Made by a program: the position numbers and the translations under genes. A model generated the notes under the pieces. It was not told the DNA's origin. It saw nothing but the letters and a program-made list of their open reading frames with translations, and made no database searches. A DNA stretch of 35,323 bases from Bacteroidota bacterium (GTDB taxonomy: Bacteria > Bacteroidota > Ignavibacteria > Ignavibacteriales > Ignavibacteriaceae), in assembly GCA_021783875.1 (NCBI GenBank), contig JAJXTM010000005.1:1-35323 (forward strand), read 5' to 3'. Position 1 is the first letter of the stretch. Each line of letters begins with the position of its first letter. Positions 1-7,850 of the stretch are shown here, piece after piece.

Positions 1-50
1 GCTTTTTGAGCTCCGGGAATATCTAGTGTTTTACGTTGTTCTTTTGCCAT
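1..50 (-). CDS. fliG: Flagellar motor switch protein FliG, N-terminal fragment
   Basis: Only the first 16 codons are in the window, reading MAKEQRKTLDIPGAQK, and the gene continues beyond base 1. The ATG lies two bases after the fliF stop codon, which is the usual fliF-fliG order, and the start resembles the N-terminus of FliG proteins that docks onto the FliF C-terminal tail. FliG is the rotor protein that meets the stator and carries torque. The call rests mainly on gene order, because the fragment is too short for domain evidence. Confidence 0.72.
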   Translation of the reverse strand, partial: MAKEQRKTLDIPGAQK

Positions 51-52
51 AA

Positions 53-1648
53 TTATATAAACTCGTCTTCATGAAGCCAGGCATTTATAAGTTTTGCTGC
101 TTCGACCGGGTTTTTAGAAACGTAATTAGAAATTTTATCTTGTTGTGCTCTTTTTCGGACTGCCTCATCGGATATTTCATCCTCTAAGTCTCCAATCGGA
201 AGCAAGTTTCTTTTTACATTCATTCCCAATTGCTGAGTCTGTTTGACTCCGGCTAACTCAGGTACTCCGAACTGGGAGTTACCTATTCCACCGCTATATG
301 TCCCGATCATTATTTTTTCATTTTTTAATTTTTTCATCAATCCTTTTAACAGAAATAATGCAGCAACAAATGCAGCCAACATCATGATCGGATTCATTAG
401 TTTTTGAGGATCATCGAATATGCCAGGTTTAGATATTTTATCCATAGTGAGATCTTTTGTCTCAAACGGTATATTAACAATTGAAATTTGATCATTTCTG
501 GATGAGTCAACTCCGACAGCACTTTTGATTATATCCTCAAGTTTAAACATATCATTTTGTGACCGCGGTTTATAAACTGTCTGTACATCATTTCCTTTTT
601 TTACTTCCGTCGGTACATCATTAATTACAGCAGCTACGCTTAAACGTTTTATATTTCCTGAACCTTGTATGACTTTTTGAATTGATTTACTAATTTCATA
701 ATTGGTAGTCGAATTCTGCGTTTGCTGCGCTGAAGAATCACCCATGCTTTTCCCGTTATTATCCGTCTTAATCGTTTGTTCACTTATTGCGACTTGTGAA
801 TTAGGATCATATGACTCCATAGTTTTCTCTACCTGATCAAAATCAAGATCAGCATTAATTTCGACCATAGAATTTCCGTAACCAAGTACATTATCCAGCA
901 TACTTTGGGCTTTTTGTGCTAGATAATTTTCAATTGATCTTTTAATTTCATATTGTTTTGAACTTGCAACAGCCAATGGATCATCGTCGTCCTGTTTAGA
1001 AAGAAGTTTTCCCTGTGTATCAATTAAAGTAACTTTACCCGGAGATAATCCTTCAACGCTGCTTGAGACAAGATTTAATATTGCTGATATATTATTCTTT
1101 GAAATTGAGTAGTTGTTTCTTAACTGCAAGACTACAGCGGCGGTTGTCGGTTTTTGTTCATCTTTAAATACAGATTTTTGCGGAATTACAATATGAACCC
1201 GGGCTCCCTGAACTCCATCAATTTCCATTATTGATTTAGCAAGTTCACCTTCAAGCGCTCTTTGATAGTCAAGCTTTTGCATAAAATCACTCATTCCCAT
1301 AGTGTTTTTATCAAAAATTTCATAACCTACGACACCAGAGCTGGGTATACCTTTGGAAGCTAAAGATAATCTAATTTCATAAACTTTATCCTTTGGAACT
1401 GAGATAGTCTTCCCGTTATCTGTAATTTCATATTGAACCTTTTGAGTTGTTAACTGATCGACAATTTTGGAAGCATCATCCTGGGATAGATTAGAATATA
1501 AAGGTGTATAAGTTGGTTGATTCAAAATTGAAAACAAAACAATAAATATTACCGCAGTAATTGCAACAGTAACTCCTATTGCAATTTTCTGCTGAAGAGA
1601 CAATTTGTTGAAAATATTTACAACAGCGCTTAAGGGATTATCTCGCAT
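53..1648 (-). CDS. fliF: Flagellar MS-ring protein FliF
   Basis: FliF forms the MS ring in the inner membrane, the base on which the rod, export gate and C ring are built. The 531 aa protein has the family layout: a first membrane helix at about residues 22-42, a large periplasmic part with the YscJ/FliF-type ring-building domain (LDYQRALEGELAKSI region), and a second membrane helix at about 417-438. The cytoplasmic tail ends in AAKLINAWLHEDEFI, which corresponds to the FliG-binding segment. It sits between fliE (3 bases upstream) and fliG (2 bases downstream) in a tight operon. The length is normal for the family and nothing looks broken. Confidence 0.96.
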   Translation of the reverse strand: MRDNPLSAVVNIFNKLSLQQKIAIGVTVAITAVIFIVLFSILNQPTYTPLYSNLSQDDASKIVDQLTTQKVQYEITDNGKTISVPKDKVYEIRLSLASKGIPSSGVVGYEIFDKNTMGMSDFMQKLDYQRALEGELAKSIMEIDGVQGARVHIVIPQKSVFKDEQKPTTAAVVLQLRNNYSISKNNISAILNLVSSSVEGLSPGKVTLIDTQGKLLSKQDDDDPLAVASSKQYEIKRSIENYLAQKAQSMLDNVLGYGNSMVEINADLDFDQVEKTMESYDPNSQVAISEQTIKTDNNGKSMGDSSAQQTQNSTTNYEISKSIQKVIQGSGNIKRLSVAAVINDVPTEVKKGNDVQTVYKPRSQNDMFKLEDIIKSAVGVDSSRNDQISIVNIPFETKDLTMDKISKPGIFDDPQKLMNPIMMLAAFVAALFLLKGLMKKLKNEKIMIGTYSGGIGNSQFGVPELAGVKQTQQLGMNVKRNLLPIGDLEDEISDEAVRKRAQQDKISNYVSKNPVEAAKLINAWLHEDEFI

Positions 1649-1651
1649 ATT

Positions 1652-1942
1652 TTATACCGGTATTTGTGTCAACTGTTTATACATATCTAATGTTTGATTC
1701 CGAATTTCAATTAGCAAATCAAGACTCGTTTTCGCCTTTTCACCGGCTATCATTACATCCTGAATTTCAACATTGCCTCCTGTAACAAATTGCTTTGTTA
1801 ATTGATCCTCATTCTCTTGATCCTTGTTAACTTGCCCGATTAAACCTGTCAAAATATTTCCAAATCCGGAGTCATCCGTAGGATTTGTCTTATTCGTATT
1901 TATTAATTCAGGTATAGTGTTTTGTATAGAAGTAATTTGCAT
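1652..1942 (-). CDS. fliE: Flagellar hook-basal body complex protein FliE
   Basis: FliE is the small adaptor joining the MS ring to the proximal rod and is one of the first proteins exported by the flagellar type III system. The 96 aa length fits the family. The C-terminal half, with EIQDVMIAGEKAKTSLDLLIEIRNQ then YKQLTQIPV, matches the conserved FliE helix pair. It lies directly before fliF and after an 89 aa unknown gene in the same operon. The N-terminal part is low in complexity and polar, as expected for an exported rod protein. Confidence 0.93.
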   Translation of the reverse strand: MQITSIQNTIPELINTNKTNPTDDSGFGNILTGLIGQVNKDQENEDQLTKQFVTGGNVEIQDVMIAGEKAKTSLDLLIEIRNQTLDMYKQLTQIPV

Positions 1943-1944
1943 AA

Positions 1945-2214
1945 TTATCCTCGCTTGTCGAACATTGAACCAATTTTAACACCGGACATTTTTCCGCTTT
2001 TTTGATAAAAATGATAGTCCGATATTTCACTTTTATTTTGCGGATAAAGATCTATAAAATATTTTTTTTCATCCTGAGATAGATTTATCTCGACTTTATT
2101 ACCGATATTCTTTGATTCAGCTTTCTGAGTATTAGCATTAGTTTTTGCATATTTGACATTACCGGTAGAAACTTGCGGATTATAATTGCCGATCATATTA
2201 GTTGAAATTCTCAT
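1945..2214 (-). CDS. Small unknown protein inside the flgBC-fliE operon
   Basis: I do not recognise this 89 aa protein. It has no signal peptide or membrane segment. The N-terminus (MRISTNMIGNYNP) resembles the polar N-termini of exported flagellar substrates and of FlgM, the middle is rich in Asn, Lys and Gln, and the C-terminus is more ordered (YHFYQKSGKMSGVKIGSMFDKRG). It starts 4 bases after the flgC stop and ends 2 bases before the fliE start, so it is co-transcribed with rod genes. That position suggests a rod-assembly accessory, an export substrate or a chaperone, but this is inference from context only. Confidence 0.75.
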   Translation of the reverse strand: MRISTNMIGNYNPQVSTGNVKYAKTNANTQKAESKNIGNKVEINLSQDEKKYFIDLYPQNKSEISDYHFYQKSGKMSGVKIGSMFDKRG

Positions 2215-2218
2215 TTAA

Positions 2219-2719
2219 TTAAATTCCTAAAGAATCTTTGACCATTTGTTTAGATGAATTTAGAGCGGTTAAATTTGCTTCATAACTTCTTGTAGCAGAG
2301 ATCATGTCAACCATTTCAGTAACAACATTTACATTTGACTGTTGAATATAACCCTGAGAATTTGCATTCGGATTATCGGGCTGGTAAACAAGGTCACCTA
2401 ATTTCTGATCTACTACTTCGCTTGCTACGGGAACTGAATTGCTTCCTGATAAATTATTCTGCATAAGTTCAGGGTTTGCAATTTGATTTTGGCTAGTAGT
2501 TTCAAGCCCAAGTGTAGGAAGTTGGACAGAAGAATTATTTACAAAAGGATTCTTTTGAGCTACTACTTCCAGATATTTTCTTTTATAAGGTTGACCGTCG
2601 GCAGTTTGGGTTACGTCTGCATTTGCAATATTTTCGGCTATAAGATTCATTCTTTTTCTTTGAATACTTAAACCGGCAGCGCTAATATTAAATCCGGGGA
2701 AATTAGTATTTACTTTCAT
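2219..2719 (-). CDS. flgC: Flagellar basal-body rod protein FlgC
   Basis: FlgC is a proximal rod subunit exported through the flagellar type III apparatus. The 166 aa protein has both family signatures: the N-terminal heptad-type segment FNISAAGLSIQRKRMNLIAENIANADVT, and the C-terminal helix NVNVVTEMVDMISATRSYEANLTAL. These two ends form the coiled-coil core shared by rod, hook and filament proteins. It overlaps flgB by 4 bases (ATGA type), showing translational coupling. The length is slightly above the roughly 135-150 aa common for FlgC because of a longer Asn/Gln-rich central loop. Confidence 0.95.
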   Translation of the reverse strand: MKVNTNFPGFNISAAGLSIQRKRMNLIAENIANADVTQTADGQPYKRKYLEVVAQKNPFVNNSSVQLPTLGLETTSQNQIANPELMQNNLSGSNSVPVASEVVDQKLGDLVYQPDNPNANSQGYIQQSNVNVVTEMVDMISATRSYEANLTALNSSKQMVKDSLGI

Positions 2720-3102
2720 GCTGGTGTTCCTTTAATTACACTATCTATATCTTTGAAATAATCACCTATTTTATTTGCTGCAAAACTATAATTGAGTTGA
2801 TTCTGTGCAAGATTCGCCATTTGTTTATCAATATCAACGTTGTTAACCTCGGACACTTTATCGGTGCTATTATCTGTTATTATTTCATAAGGAGGTGTTG
2901 AATTGTTTTCTGATTCTACAGGTTGTAATCCATCTGCAGTTTTGAGATAAGAACTCATATTCTCATTTAGCACATTTTTGAAAACAACATCTTGGCTGCG
3001 GTAATTTTCTGTGCCTATGTTTGCAATGTTCTGAGAAATTATTTTATTTCTTTGAGCACAATAGCTCGCAAAATCCTGTAATAATTTTATTTCACTTGGC
3101 AT
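2716..3102 (-). CDS. flgB: Flagellar basal-body rod protein FlgB
   Basis: FlgB is a proximal rod subunit of the basal body. The 128 aa protein has the N-terminal rod signature RNKIISQNIANIGTENYRSQDVVF and a C-terminal helical segment with VNNVDIDKQMANLAQNQLNYSFAA, as in other FlgB proteins. It is the first gene of the flgB-flgC-fliE-fliF-fliG operon and is separated from the preceding chemotaxis operon by 123 bases, so it probably has its own promoter. Its stop overlaps the flgC start by 4 bases. Confidence 0.94.
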   Translation of the reverse strand: MPSEIKLLQDFASYCAQRNKIISQNIANIGTENYRSQDVVFKNVLNENMSSYLKTADGLQPVESENNSTPPYEIITDNSTDKVSEVNNVDIDKQMANLAQNQLNYSFAANKIGDYFKDIDSVIKGTPA

Positions 3103-3131
3103 AACAGACCTAATAATGTTTATTGAAGTGA

Positions 3132-3149
3132 GGTCAAAATGAATGCCAA
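3132..3149 (-). promoter_or_regulatory. Weak candidate sigma54 promoter for flgB operon
   Basis: On the minus strand the intergenic DNA reads TTGGCATTCATTTTGACC. The -24 half matches the sigma54 consensus TTGGCA, and the spacing to the -12 half is right, but the -12 element reads TTGA instead of TTGC. A start site about 12 bases downstream would leave a 20 base leader before flgB. The two sigma54-type activators in this window make a sigma54-dependent rod operon plausible. The mismatch at the normally conserved C keeps confidence low. Confidence 0.25.
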
Positions 3150-3225
3150 TAAGGAAGCAGTGTTTTATTAAGGTAGAATAGGAATGATATAGAAAGTGTG
3201 GCTAAATTCGGACAGTTGTTAATTA

Positions 3226-3471
3226 TTATTCAGAATAATCCAGGATAATTGATTTTGTTTGACCACATGAACAGACAAACTTTATTTCTTTAATTGAATC
3301 ATTTGCGTCTTTTTTCAAAATAATTTTTACCCCTTCATGGCTCTCTTCTTCGACCGATATTTTTGTTTTGCCAAACATTTGTGCTTTATCTGATTTAATT
3401 AAGTTTCCGTTAAGTTTAGATTTTTCAAAACTAAACTCTCTGTACAATTGTTCTTCAAAATCATTTTTCAT
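3226..3471 (-). CDS. Small unknown protein with CxCG motif after cheB
   Basis: This 81 aa protein starts one base after the cheB stop and is the last gene of the che operon. I do not recognise the family. The visible features are a charged N-terminal half with no signal peptide or membrane helix, a central beta-rich stretch (VEEESHEGVKIILKK), and a single CSCG cysteine pair near residue 70 followed by a hydrophobic strand. One CxC pair could bind a metal only as a dimer or with other ligands. The operon position suggests a role linked to chemotaxis or the switch, but no function can be assigned. Confidence 0.7.
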   Translation of the reverse strand: MKNDFEEQLYREFSFEKSKLNGNLIKSDKAQMFGKTKISVEEESHEGVKIILKKDANDSIKEIKFVCSCGQTKSIILDYSE

Positions 3472-3472
3472 A

Positions 3473-4558
3473 TTAAAACACTTTATTAATTATTTCCGGA
3501 ATTTTTTCAAGCGGCGCAATAACATCGGATAATCCAGCGTCAACTATTGCTTTAGGCATTCCAAAGACAACGCAGCTTTGTTCATCCTGTGCAAGGCTAT
3601 AACCGCCTAAACTTTTTAATTTTTTAATACCTTCAAATCCGTCTTTCCCCATACCCGTCATTATTACACCTAAAGTATATTTACCATAAACATCAATAAC
3701 GGAATCCATCATTACATCCACAGACGGACAATGCAGAGTCGAAGACGGCTCTTTAGAAATAACAATATTAGTTCTTCCAAAAGAGGAATTATTTAATGTC
3801 ATATGGAATCCGCCCGGAGCAATGTATACGAATCCCGGGCGAACTAATTCGCTGTCTTCAGCTTCTTTAACTTCAAGCTCACTTAGACTATTTAATCTTT
3901 CGGCAAGTGATTTTGTAAATTTCGGAGGCATATGCTGCACGATGAAAATCGGACAATTAATTTTTTTTGATAAAAGAGGAATAACTTTTTGCAAAGAGAA
4001 TGGTCCGCCAGTTGAAATACCTAATGCAATCGCCTTATAATTCATCCTTGGTAATTCACCACGCGCAGATATAAGAATCTTTTCTGGAGTTGTTTGAAGA
4101 TTTAATCTATGTATTCGATTTAATCTATTATGTATAACATTATGTTTAACAATCTCCTTAATTTTTGCAACGAGTTCCTCTTTTATCTTAATGATGTTCA
4201 CATTTACAAAAGACAATTCTTTAGGGATAAAATCCACGGCGCCTAATTCTAAAGCCTTGATCGTAATATCAGCGCCTTCCGTAGTAAGAGAAGAAACCAT
4301 TAAAACAGGAGTAGGACAGTCTTTCATAATCTTTGAAAGGGCTGTAAGACCATCCATTTTCGGCATTTCAATATCGAGAGTAACAATATCAGGTTTTAGG
4401 GATTTAACTAAATTATATCCCTCCAGGCCATCTTTCGCAGTTGCAATTACCTGGATATCAGGATCGCTTTCGAGAAGAATAGAAATAGATTTTCGCATAA
4501 AAGCAGAATCGTCAACGACGAGTGCTTTAATTTTATTATTTATAGTGTTAGTTGGCAA
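3473..4558 (-). CDS. cheB: Chemotaxis protein-glutamate methylesterase CheB
   Basis: CheB removes methyl groups from receptors and is activated by phosphotransfer from CheA. The 361 aa protein has an N-terminal receiver (about residues 9-125, acidic pair in VVDDSAF, phospho-acceptor in PDIVTLDIEMPKMDG) and a C-terminal methylesterase domain (about 165-358). All three catalytic elements are visible: Ser in ALGISTGGP, His in IVQHMPPKF and Asp in GVIMTGMGKDG. The start overlaps the end of cheA by 11 bases, so translation is coupled. With cheR in the same operon this supplies a complete methylation-adaptation pair. Confidence 0.97.
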   Translation of the reverse strand: MPTNTINNKIKALVVDDSAFMRKSISILLESDPDIQVIATAKDGLEGYNLVKSLKPDIVTLDIEMPKMDGLTALSKIMKDCPTPVLMVSSLTTEGADITIKALELGAVDFIPKELSFVNVNIIKIKEELVAKIKEIVKHNVIHNRLNRIHRLNLQTTPEKILISARGELPRMNYKAIALGISTGGPFSLQKVIPLLSKKINCPIFIVQHMPPKFTKSLAERLNSLSELEVKEAEDSELVRPGFVYIAPGGFHMTLNNSSFGRTNIVISKEPSSTLHCPSVDVMMDSVIDVYGKYTLGVIMTGMGKDGFEGIKKLKSLGGYSLAQDEQSCVVFGMPKAIVDAGLSDVIAPLEKIPEIINKVF

Positions 4559-6317
4559 GTTTATTAATCAATTCGCTTATATCAACAATCATTACAACAG
4601 TACCGTCGCCCATTATAGTAGAGCCTGCGATTCCTGTAATATTCCCTAAATAGCTGCCCAGTGATTTAATTACCACTTCCTTTTGTCCGCAAAGTTCATC
4701 GACTTTAATACCAAAAATTTTTTCAGCTAAGCCGACAACTACAATATATTGCCAAATTTTATCATTAGCGGATTTGCAATCGCTATAAAGGAGATTATCG
4801 ATTGCAACTAAGGGAATTACATTGTCCCTTCTTCTAATAGCTTCATGTTGGTTTATTGTATATATTTCTTCTATATGAACACGAAGAACTTCAATAACGG
4901 AGTTCAATGGAATTACAACTGTTTCAGAATTTACTTTTACTACCATTCCCGGAATAATTGCTAAAGTTAAGGGAAGTTTGACAATAATTTTTGTACCTTT
5001 TCCAACGACCGACTCAATATTAATTATACCGCGCAATTTGGTAACATTAGTTTTGACAACATCCATTCCAACACCGCGACCCGATACATTTGTGACAACT
5101 TCGGCTGTAGAAAATCCCGGTGCAAATATTAGATTATATGATTCCTGTCTTGTCAATTCTTTTGCCTTTTCCTTGGAAATTATACCCTTGGAAACTGCTT
5201 TTTCTTTAATAAAATCGGGATCTATACCTTTACCATCATCTTCAATAGTAATGATTATTTGATTCCCTTCCTGTTCGGCTGATAATACTACTGTCCCTAT
5301 CGGATTTTTTCCTATATCTTTTCTTTTATTAGGAGATTCAATTCCATGATCAAGAGAGTTGCGAATTAAATGAACTAATGGATCATTAATTTCTTCAATT
5401 AATGTTTTATCAAGTTCAGTATCTTCTCCTTTGATAATAAGATTAACTTCCTTTTCGGTTTCTCTGGCTAAATCTCTGACTAATCTCGGAAAACGGTTAA
5501 AGACTTTCCCAATTTTAACCATTCTAGTTTTCATAACAACTAGCTGAAGCTCATTAGTCATTAAATCTATTTGTTTTGTGGCATCTGCTAAATCTCTTGA
5601 TAATTTAGTCCCTTCATGTTCTAGAGCAACCTCAGAATTAACTTGAGCTAGACGGTTTCTGCCTAGAACTAATTCAGATGCTATATTTAATAATTCATCT
5701 AATCTTTCTACATCAACTCTTATAGAATTATCGACTTTTTTTGCCATTGCAACTGACGAAGGTTCCTTTGAAACAATAATTTTTGCTTCTAGTTCATGAT
5801 TAGTATTAGAATCAGGGTTTTCAATTTTTTGCTCTTTTTCAACCGGGACATCCTTTGTATTGATTGTTTTATCGGGAGCAGAATCAGAAATTTTATTATC
5901 AAGTTTGTCTAGTAATAGAGTAAGTAATTCTACTGTTTCATCAATTGGAGCGTCTTCATTAAAATCTACTTCAATAGATGAAAGAAGTTCTTTTATTTTA
6001 TCGTAGGCGACAAGAATTCCATCCATTAGCTCCGGAGTAAGTACAGCTTCGCCTTTTCGCAGTTTGTTCAATAAATCCTCACAGCGATGCGTCACTTGAG
6101 TTAGCTTGTCTAAACCAAGGAAGCCTGAGGTCCCTTTAATAGTATGAAAAGATCTAAAAACTTCATTGAGAAGATCGCTGTCATTTGGTTTATTCTCGAG
6201 TTCAATAAGATTAAGGTCCAATTTTTCAAGAATCTCTTTTGTCTCGACAATAAAACTATCTACGATTTCCTTCATTTCAGGATCTCGAAGCATCGAATAT
6301 TTGTTATCTTGGCTCAT
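4548..6317 (-). CDS. cheA: Chemotaxis histidine kinase CheA lacking the P2 domain
   Basis: CheA is the central kinase that phosphorylates CheY and CheB under receptor control. The 589 aa protein starts with an Hpt (P1) domain whose phospho-acceptor is His58 in FRSFHTIKGTSGF. A linker of about 75 residues rich in Asp, Lys and Asn follows in place of the CheY/CheB-docking P2 domain. Then come the P3 dimerisation helices (VERLDELLNIASELVLGRNRLAQ), the P4 ATPase with N box HLIRNSLDHGIES and glycine boxes DDGKGID and GRGVGMDVVK, and a CheW-like P5 domain. It is shorter than enterobacterial CheA (about 650 aa) mainly because P2 is missing. It overlaps cheB and follows cheZ by 2 bases. Confidence 0.97.
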   Translation of the reverse strand: MSQDNKYSMLRDPEMKEIVDSFIVETKEILEKLDLNLIELENKPNDSDLLNEVFRSFHTIKGTSGFLGLDKLTQVTHRCEDLLNKLRKGEAVLTPELMDGILVAYDKIKELLSSIEVDFNEDAPIDETVELLTLLLDKLDNKISDSAPDKTINTKDVPVEKEQKIENPDSNTNHELEAKIIVSKEPSSVAMAKKVDNSIRVDVERLDELLNIASELVLGRNRLAQVNSEVALEHEGTKLSRDLADATKQIDLMTNELQLVVMKTRMVKIGKVFNRFPRLVRDLARETEKEVNLIIKGEDTELDKTLIEEINDPLVHLIRNSLDHGIESPNKRKDIGKNPIGTVVLSAEQEGNQIIITIEDDGKGIDPDFIKEKAVSKGIISKEKAKELTRQESYNLIFAPGFSTAEVVTNVSGRGVGMDVVKTNVTKLRGIINIESVVGKGTKIIVKLPLTLAIIPGMVVKVNSETVVIPLNSVIEVLRVHIEEIYTINQHEAIRRRDNVIPLVAIDNLLYSDCKSANDKIWQYIVVVGLAEKIFGIKVDELCGQKEVVIKSLGSYLGNITGIAGSTIMGDGTVVMIVDISELINKLAN

Positions 6318-6319
6318 AA

Positions 6320-7078
6320 TTATGAAAATAATTTATCAATTTCGTCTTGAGTAGTTTTATTTAAACTACTGCTGACTAGAGAATCGGCTACATCCTGTTT
6401 TTCAGTTGACTTTGTATATTCTGCATTTGGATCAAAAGTTGCCCCTTTGGGAATAGAAATATTTAGGATACTCGATTCTTTAGTCTCTGACTCATTTAGG
6501 TTTTGAATTAAAGATGAAAGTTTTTCTCTTACTGATTCAATAAGATGATTAACAGCTGCCAGTTGTTGAGAGGTTATATCCTGGACCTGCAAGGAAAGCG
6601 TTATATTATTTACATCATTGCGTGTTTTTTGAAAAACATTTAATATTTTTGGAATTTCTTCCCGGATCATATCTAACTTTTCATATTTTTCTATTAGCTC
6701 AATTACTTCAGGCGAAGCATTGATAGACTCCTTAATTTGTCCCCAAATCTTTTTCTTTTCATCTTCCATTTTTTGGATCGATTTTACATCTGTTTCAATT
6801 TTTTCAATTTCCAGAGAAATTGAATCTACAATATCTAATATCTCTGTAGTGGCTAACTCAGTTGCACTTGAAACATTATTTATCTGGTCCTTTGCTTTAG
6901 GAATTTTTACAGCAGTATCTGATATAGATGTATTTATAGTTTCAAGCAAAGGAACAGTTTGTTTCATAAAATCAATTATACTTTGAATAATGGGAATATA
7001 TTTTTCCCCATAAGAGAAAGCGACTTTTAAATCGTTTAATCTATTAAAAAGATCCGCCATGCTGTTTAGTTGTTTCAT
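6320..7078 (-). CDS. cheZ: CheZ-like CheY-P phosphatase
   Basis: CheZ speeds dephosphorylation of CheY-P. The 252 aa protein is almost entirely helical. The segment SLQVQDITSQQLAAVNHLIESV matches the CheZ active-site helix, where an Asp and a Gln spaced as D-x-x-x-Q reach into CheY. A long low-complexity linker then leads to an extreme C-terminus TTQDEIDKLFS, which looks like the CheY-binding peptide of CheZ and the FliM N-terminus. I prefer the ATG at 7078, preceded by AGGAAA, over the TTG at 7093 in the ORF track that would overlap cheY. Overall similarity to enterobacterial CheZ is low, so it could be annotated as hypothetical elsewhere. Confidence 0.8.
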   Translation of the reverse strand: MKQLNSMADLFNRLNDLKVAFSYGEKYIPIIQSIIDFMKQTVPLLETINTSISDTAVKIPKAKDQINNVSSATELATTEILDIVDSISLEIEKIETDVKSIQKMEDEKKKIWGQIKESINASPEVIELIEKYEKLDMIREEIPKILNVFQKTRNDVNNITLSLQVQDITSQQLAAVNHLIESVREKLSSLIQNLNESETKESSILNISIPKGATFDPNAEYTKSTEKQDVADSLVSSSLNKTTQDEIDKLFS

Positions 7079-7085
7079 ATATTTC

Positions 7086-7463
7086 CTATACAATCTGAAC
7101 TATTTGATCAATTTTTTCTTTTAATATTTGCGGTGTAAAAGGTTTAACTACATAATTATTAACTCTAGCCTGAAGCGCTTCAAGTATATCTTCTTTTACG
7201 CCCCGGGTAGTGACCATTAAAATCGGAAGTTTGTTAAATGTTTCATTACTTCGAATAGCTTTTACCAATTCCAATCCTGAAAGAACAGGCATATTCCAAT
7301 CCGTGATTACAAAATTTATGGTATTATCAGCTCCCAGCTTTTCAAGCGCTTCTTTACCGTCGCCGGCTTCGACAAAATCACTATAGCTTAAGCTTTTTAA
7401 AGAATTAATAACAATTCTCCGCATTGTAACGGAATCATCAACAACAAGAAATTTTAAATCCAT
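7086..7463 (-). CDS. cheY: Chemotaxis response regulator CheY
   Basis: This single-domain receiver of 125 aa is the likely motor-switch signal. It has the acidic pair VVDDS, the phospho-acceptor in VITDWNMPVLSG (the DWNMP form seen in enterobacterial CheY), the Thr in MVTTRG and the Lys in YVVKPFT. It lies 7 bases before cheZ and 12 bases after a second CheY-like gene. Of the two receivers in this operon, this one is closer to classical CheY in its switch residues and sits directly next to its presumed phosphatase. Confidence 0.92.
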   Translation of the reverse strand: MDLKFLVVDDSVTMRRIVINSLKSLSYSDFVEAGDGKEALEKLGADNTINFVITDWNMPVLSGLELVKAIRSNETFNKLPILMVTTRGVKEDILEALQARVNNYVVKPFTPQILKEKIDQIVQIV

Positions 7464-7475
7464 AATAACTAATCC

Positions 7476-7841
7476 TTAATTTAGATATTTTGAAACTTCA
7501 TATACAACCCTTTTAGGGTCAAAAGGCTTTATTAAGTAAGAATTTGCCCCATATGAGATTCCTTTCTGAATTTCCTCACTACCCCCAAGAGAGGAAAGAA
7601 TTATAATCGGAATTTCTTTCAATTCCTCATTTCCTCTAATTGCTTTAATTAATTCAAATCCATCCATATTAGGCATATTTAAGTCTGTAATCACCAAATT
7701 TATCTTTTCGCTTGGCAATTTTTCTAGAGCTTCCATACCATCGGCACAGGAGATAATTTCAAAACCTTTCATGGTAAGTGCAAAGGAAACAAACTTTCTA
7801 ATAGACGGCGAATCGTCGGCTACAAGAATTACTTTTTTCAT
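7476..7841 (-). CDS. Second single-domain CheY-like response regulator
   Basis: This is a 121 aa stand-alone receiver with all key residues: VADDSPS (acidic pair), VITDLNMPNMDG (phospho-acceptor), Ser in IILSSLGG and Lys in YLIKPFD. It lacks any output domain. It is located between cheR and the other cheY. Having two CheY-like proteins fed by one CheA often means one turns the motor switch and the other acts as a phosphate sink or a receiver for another target. The sequence cannot settle which. It is well conserved and intact. Confidence 0.9.
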   Translation of the reverse strand: MKKVILVADDSPSIRKFVSFALTMKGFEIISCADGMEALEKLPSEKINLVITDLNMPNMDGFELIKAIRGNEELKEIPIIILSSLGGSEEIQKGISYGANSYLIKPFDPKRVVYEVSKYLN

Positions 7842-7850
7842 GTTAAATAT

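Noticed and set aside
4191-4649. 152 aa plus-strand ORF opposite cheB/cheA
   Set aside because: It is the shadow of two well-supported genes on the minus strand and has no recognisable domain.
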